Source of the DNA: an uncultured Gemella sp.
GTDB taxonomy: Bacteria > Bacillota > Bacilli > Staphylococcales > Gemellaceae
Length of the DNA stretch: 5,980 nt
Direction: 5' to 3'
Assembly (NCBI GenBank): GCA_927911695.1
Contig: CAKMQO010000083.1
Coordinates: forward strand, 1 to 5,980
Shown here: positions 5,043 to 5,980 of the stretch, one piece after another
Position numbering within the stretch: position 1 is the first letter of the stretch
How the letters are laid out: every line of letters begins with the position of its first letter
Notes under the pieces: generated by a model
The model's database searches: none
The model's input: only the letters and a program-made list of their open reading frames with translations
What the model was told of the DNA's origin: nothing
Translations under genes and position numbers: made by a program

Positions 5043-5878
5043 TAGAAGAATTAAAGGAAACACATAGATTAAATATACTATTAAAGATTTTAGGCTTATC
5101 TCGTTCATCATATTATTATACAAAAAATAAAGAAGACAAAGATAACAAAAATAAAAATATAGAAGAAGCAATTCTATTAATTCAGGAAAAGAACAAATAT
5201 AGATACGGTTATAGAAGAATAACATTAGAACTTAAAAATATGGGATTTGTAGTAAATCATAAAAAAGTTTTAAGATTAACAAGAAAACTAGGTGTATTAT
5301 CATTCGTAAGACCTACTAGAAAATACAACTCATATAAAGGAGAAATTGGAAAAATCGCAGATAATATAATAGATAGAGATTTCTTCGCGCCAGAACCGTT
5401 AAAGAAATGTTATACAGATGTAACTCAATTCAAGGTTGGAGAGGATAAAGTTTATTTAGCACCTATAATTGATGGATATAATGCGGAGATAATAGCTTAT
5501 AATATTTCATTCTCACCTAACATGAAACAACAACATGAAATGTTATCACAACTTCAAAATGAAAGATATGATAGTATGATATTACACAGTGATCAAGGTT
5601 GGCAATATCAACATATTGAATATAGGCAATTCCTTAAAGTAAAAGGAATTACACAATCAATGTCTAGAAAAGGAACATCGGCAGATAATGCATTTATGGA
5701 ATCCTTCTTTGGAGTTCTAAAATCTGAGATGTATTACGGATTCGAAGATACTTTTAAGAATAAATATGAATTAAAAGAAGCCATTATAGATTATATAAAG
5801 TATTATAATGAAGAGAGAATAAAATTGAACTTAGGTGGATTAAGTCCTGTAAATTACAGGGAAATGAATAGAAACTAA
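4991..5878 (+). CDS. IS3-family transposase OrfB, DDE integrase domain
   Basis: This frame is reached by the -1 shift at 4985-4991 and adds 295 residues, forming the catalytic half of OrfAB. It opens with an LLKILGLSRSSYYYT stretch, then an HTH_21-type region (YRYGYRRITLELKNMGFVVNHKKV region), then the retroviral-integrase-like core. The catalytic triad is complete: D in YTDVTQF (codon 5417-5419), D in LHSDQGWQY (5591-5593) and E in DNAFMESFFG (5699-5701), with 35 residues between the last two, the family's D-D-35-E spacing. The end ERIKLNLGGLSPVNYRE is also typical. An internal ATG at 5240 could give only a 212-residue piece lacking the HTH region, so it is unlikely to be the real start. The enzyme would cut and join the IS ends during circle-forming transposition. 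Confidence 0.9.
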   Translation, partial: VEGDKVKTISNEEKTKIVEELKETHRLNILLKILGLSRSSYYYTKNKEDKDNKNKNIEEAILLIQEKNKYRYGYRRITLELKNMGFVVNHKKVLRLTRKLGVLSFVRPTRKYNSYKGEIGKIADNIIDRDFFAPEPLKKCYTDVTQFKVGEDKVYLAPIIDGYNAEIIAYNISFSPNMKQQHEMLSQLQNERYDSMILHSDQGWQYQHIEYRQFLKVKGITQSMSRKGTSADNAFMESFFGVLKSEMYYGFEDTFKNKYELKEAIIDYIKYYNEERIKLNLGGLSPVNYREMNRN

Positions 5879-5927
5879 TATAAATAAAAAGAAACTTTCA
5901 TTCCCCTTTACAGTTTAGATTTTCCTC

Positions 5928-5980
5928 CTATTTAGTCAAGGACAAGGGCTACGCCTTTTAAAAAATCCTTGACTAAATAG
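5928..5980. repeat. Perfect 15-bp inverted repeat at the right window edge
   Basis: CTATTTAGTCAAGGA (5928-5942) is exactly complementary to TCCTTGACTAAATAG (5966-5980), with 23 bases between. Inside, AAGGGC and GCCTTT around TAC can form a second small stem. It could be the transposase terminator, part of the IS right end, or a separate small repeat. No T-run is visible because the window stops at the last base of the arm. The 5879-5927 stretch before it holds no gene or recognisable inverted repeat. Confidence 0.75.

Larger units (their letters stand above)
4492..5912 (+). mobile_element. IS3-family (IS150-type) insertion sequence; right end unresolved
   Basis: The element carries orfA and orfB in the overlapping arrangement of the IS3 family, with a -1 slippery heptamer. 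The left end is placed near the TG at 4492, since TAGCCCCCAAAATTCGGACA just inside it resembles IS150-group termini (CCCCAAAA…GGACA). The expected right inverted repeat, ending in a TTTTGGGGG-like stretch, is not found between the orfB stop and the window edge. 5912 is only the first plausible CA; the true end may lie within or beyond the palindrome at 5928-5980. I could not identify a target-site duplication. Transposase reading frames appear complete, so the copy could be active or recently so. Confidence 0.75.

Noticed and set aside
5007..5225. Minus-strand 72-codon hydrophobic frame
   Set aside because: Antisense to orfB; the Leu/Phe/Tyr richness is a by-product of the AT-rich transposase sequence and not a real membrane protein.
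1..5980. tRNA or rRNA genes, CRISPR arrays, riboswitches, toxin-antitoxin or defence systems
   Set aside because: I looked for cloverleaf-like segments, regularly spaced repeats and long structured leaders and saw none. The content is housekeeping genes plus one ordinary insertion sequence.

Overview
The window is AT-rich and reads as a chromosomal segment of a low-GC member of the Bacillota (Firmicutes). The gene set (asp23/yloU, fakA, cvpA, mutS2), the AGGAGG-type ribosome binding sites, the GTG and TTG starts and the sigma-A-like promoters all point there. A Gemella-like or related coccus is a reasonable guess, but the sequence alone does not settle the genus.

Layout. Everything from 1 to 4389 that I can support as coding lies on the minus strand, so it is read here from right to left. 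A 2-dehydropantoate 2-reductase family gene (panE-like, 4389-3459) has its own near-consensus promoter but is broken by a one-base frameshift near its 3' end. Next comes an Asp23/Gls24 family gene (3328-2969). Its stop codon overlaps the Shine-Dalgarno sequence of fakA, the ATP-binding subunit of fatty acid kinase (2957-1307). fakA is also broken by a one-base frameshift, just after codon 405, which cuts off most of the C-terminal DegV-like domain. A hairpin terminator follows, then cvpA (1168-635), a strong bidirectional hairpin terminator, and finally the N-terminal 157 codons of mutS2, which has its own promoter and a TTG start and runs off the left edge of the window.

On the right, on the plus strand, is an IS3-family (IS150-type) insertion sequence. 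It has a helix-turn-helix/leucine-zipper OrfA (4539-5042) and a DDE integrase OrfB (to 5878), joined by an A AAA AAG -1 slippery heptamer at 4985-4991. The transposase looks intact (D-D-35-E present). The left end is of the usual CCCCCAAAA type and forms a hairpin over the orfA ribosome binding site. No matching right inverted repeat is visible. Instead the window ends in a perfect 15-bp inverted repeat reaching the last base.

How the parts relate. Asp23-FakA is a conserved gene pair; FakA phosphorylates exogenous fatty acids for phospholipid synthesis. CvpA and MutS2 are neighbours in many Bacillota. PanE is a metabolic reductase. The points most worth attention are the two frameshifts of the same kind (one extra A in a short A-run on the coding strand) in panE and fakA, the unresolved right end of the IS, and small repeats upstream of cvpA and mutS2. 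I did not find evidence for an undescribed multi-gene system.
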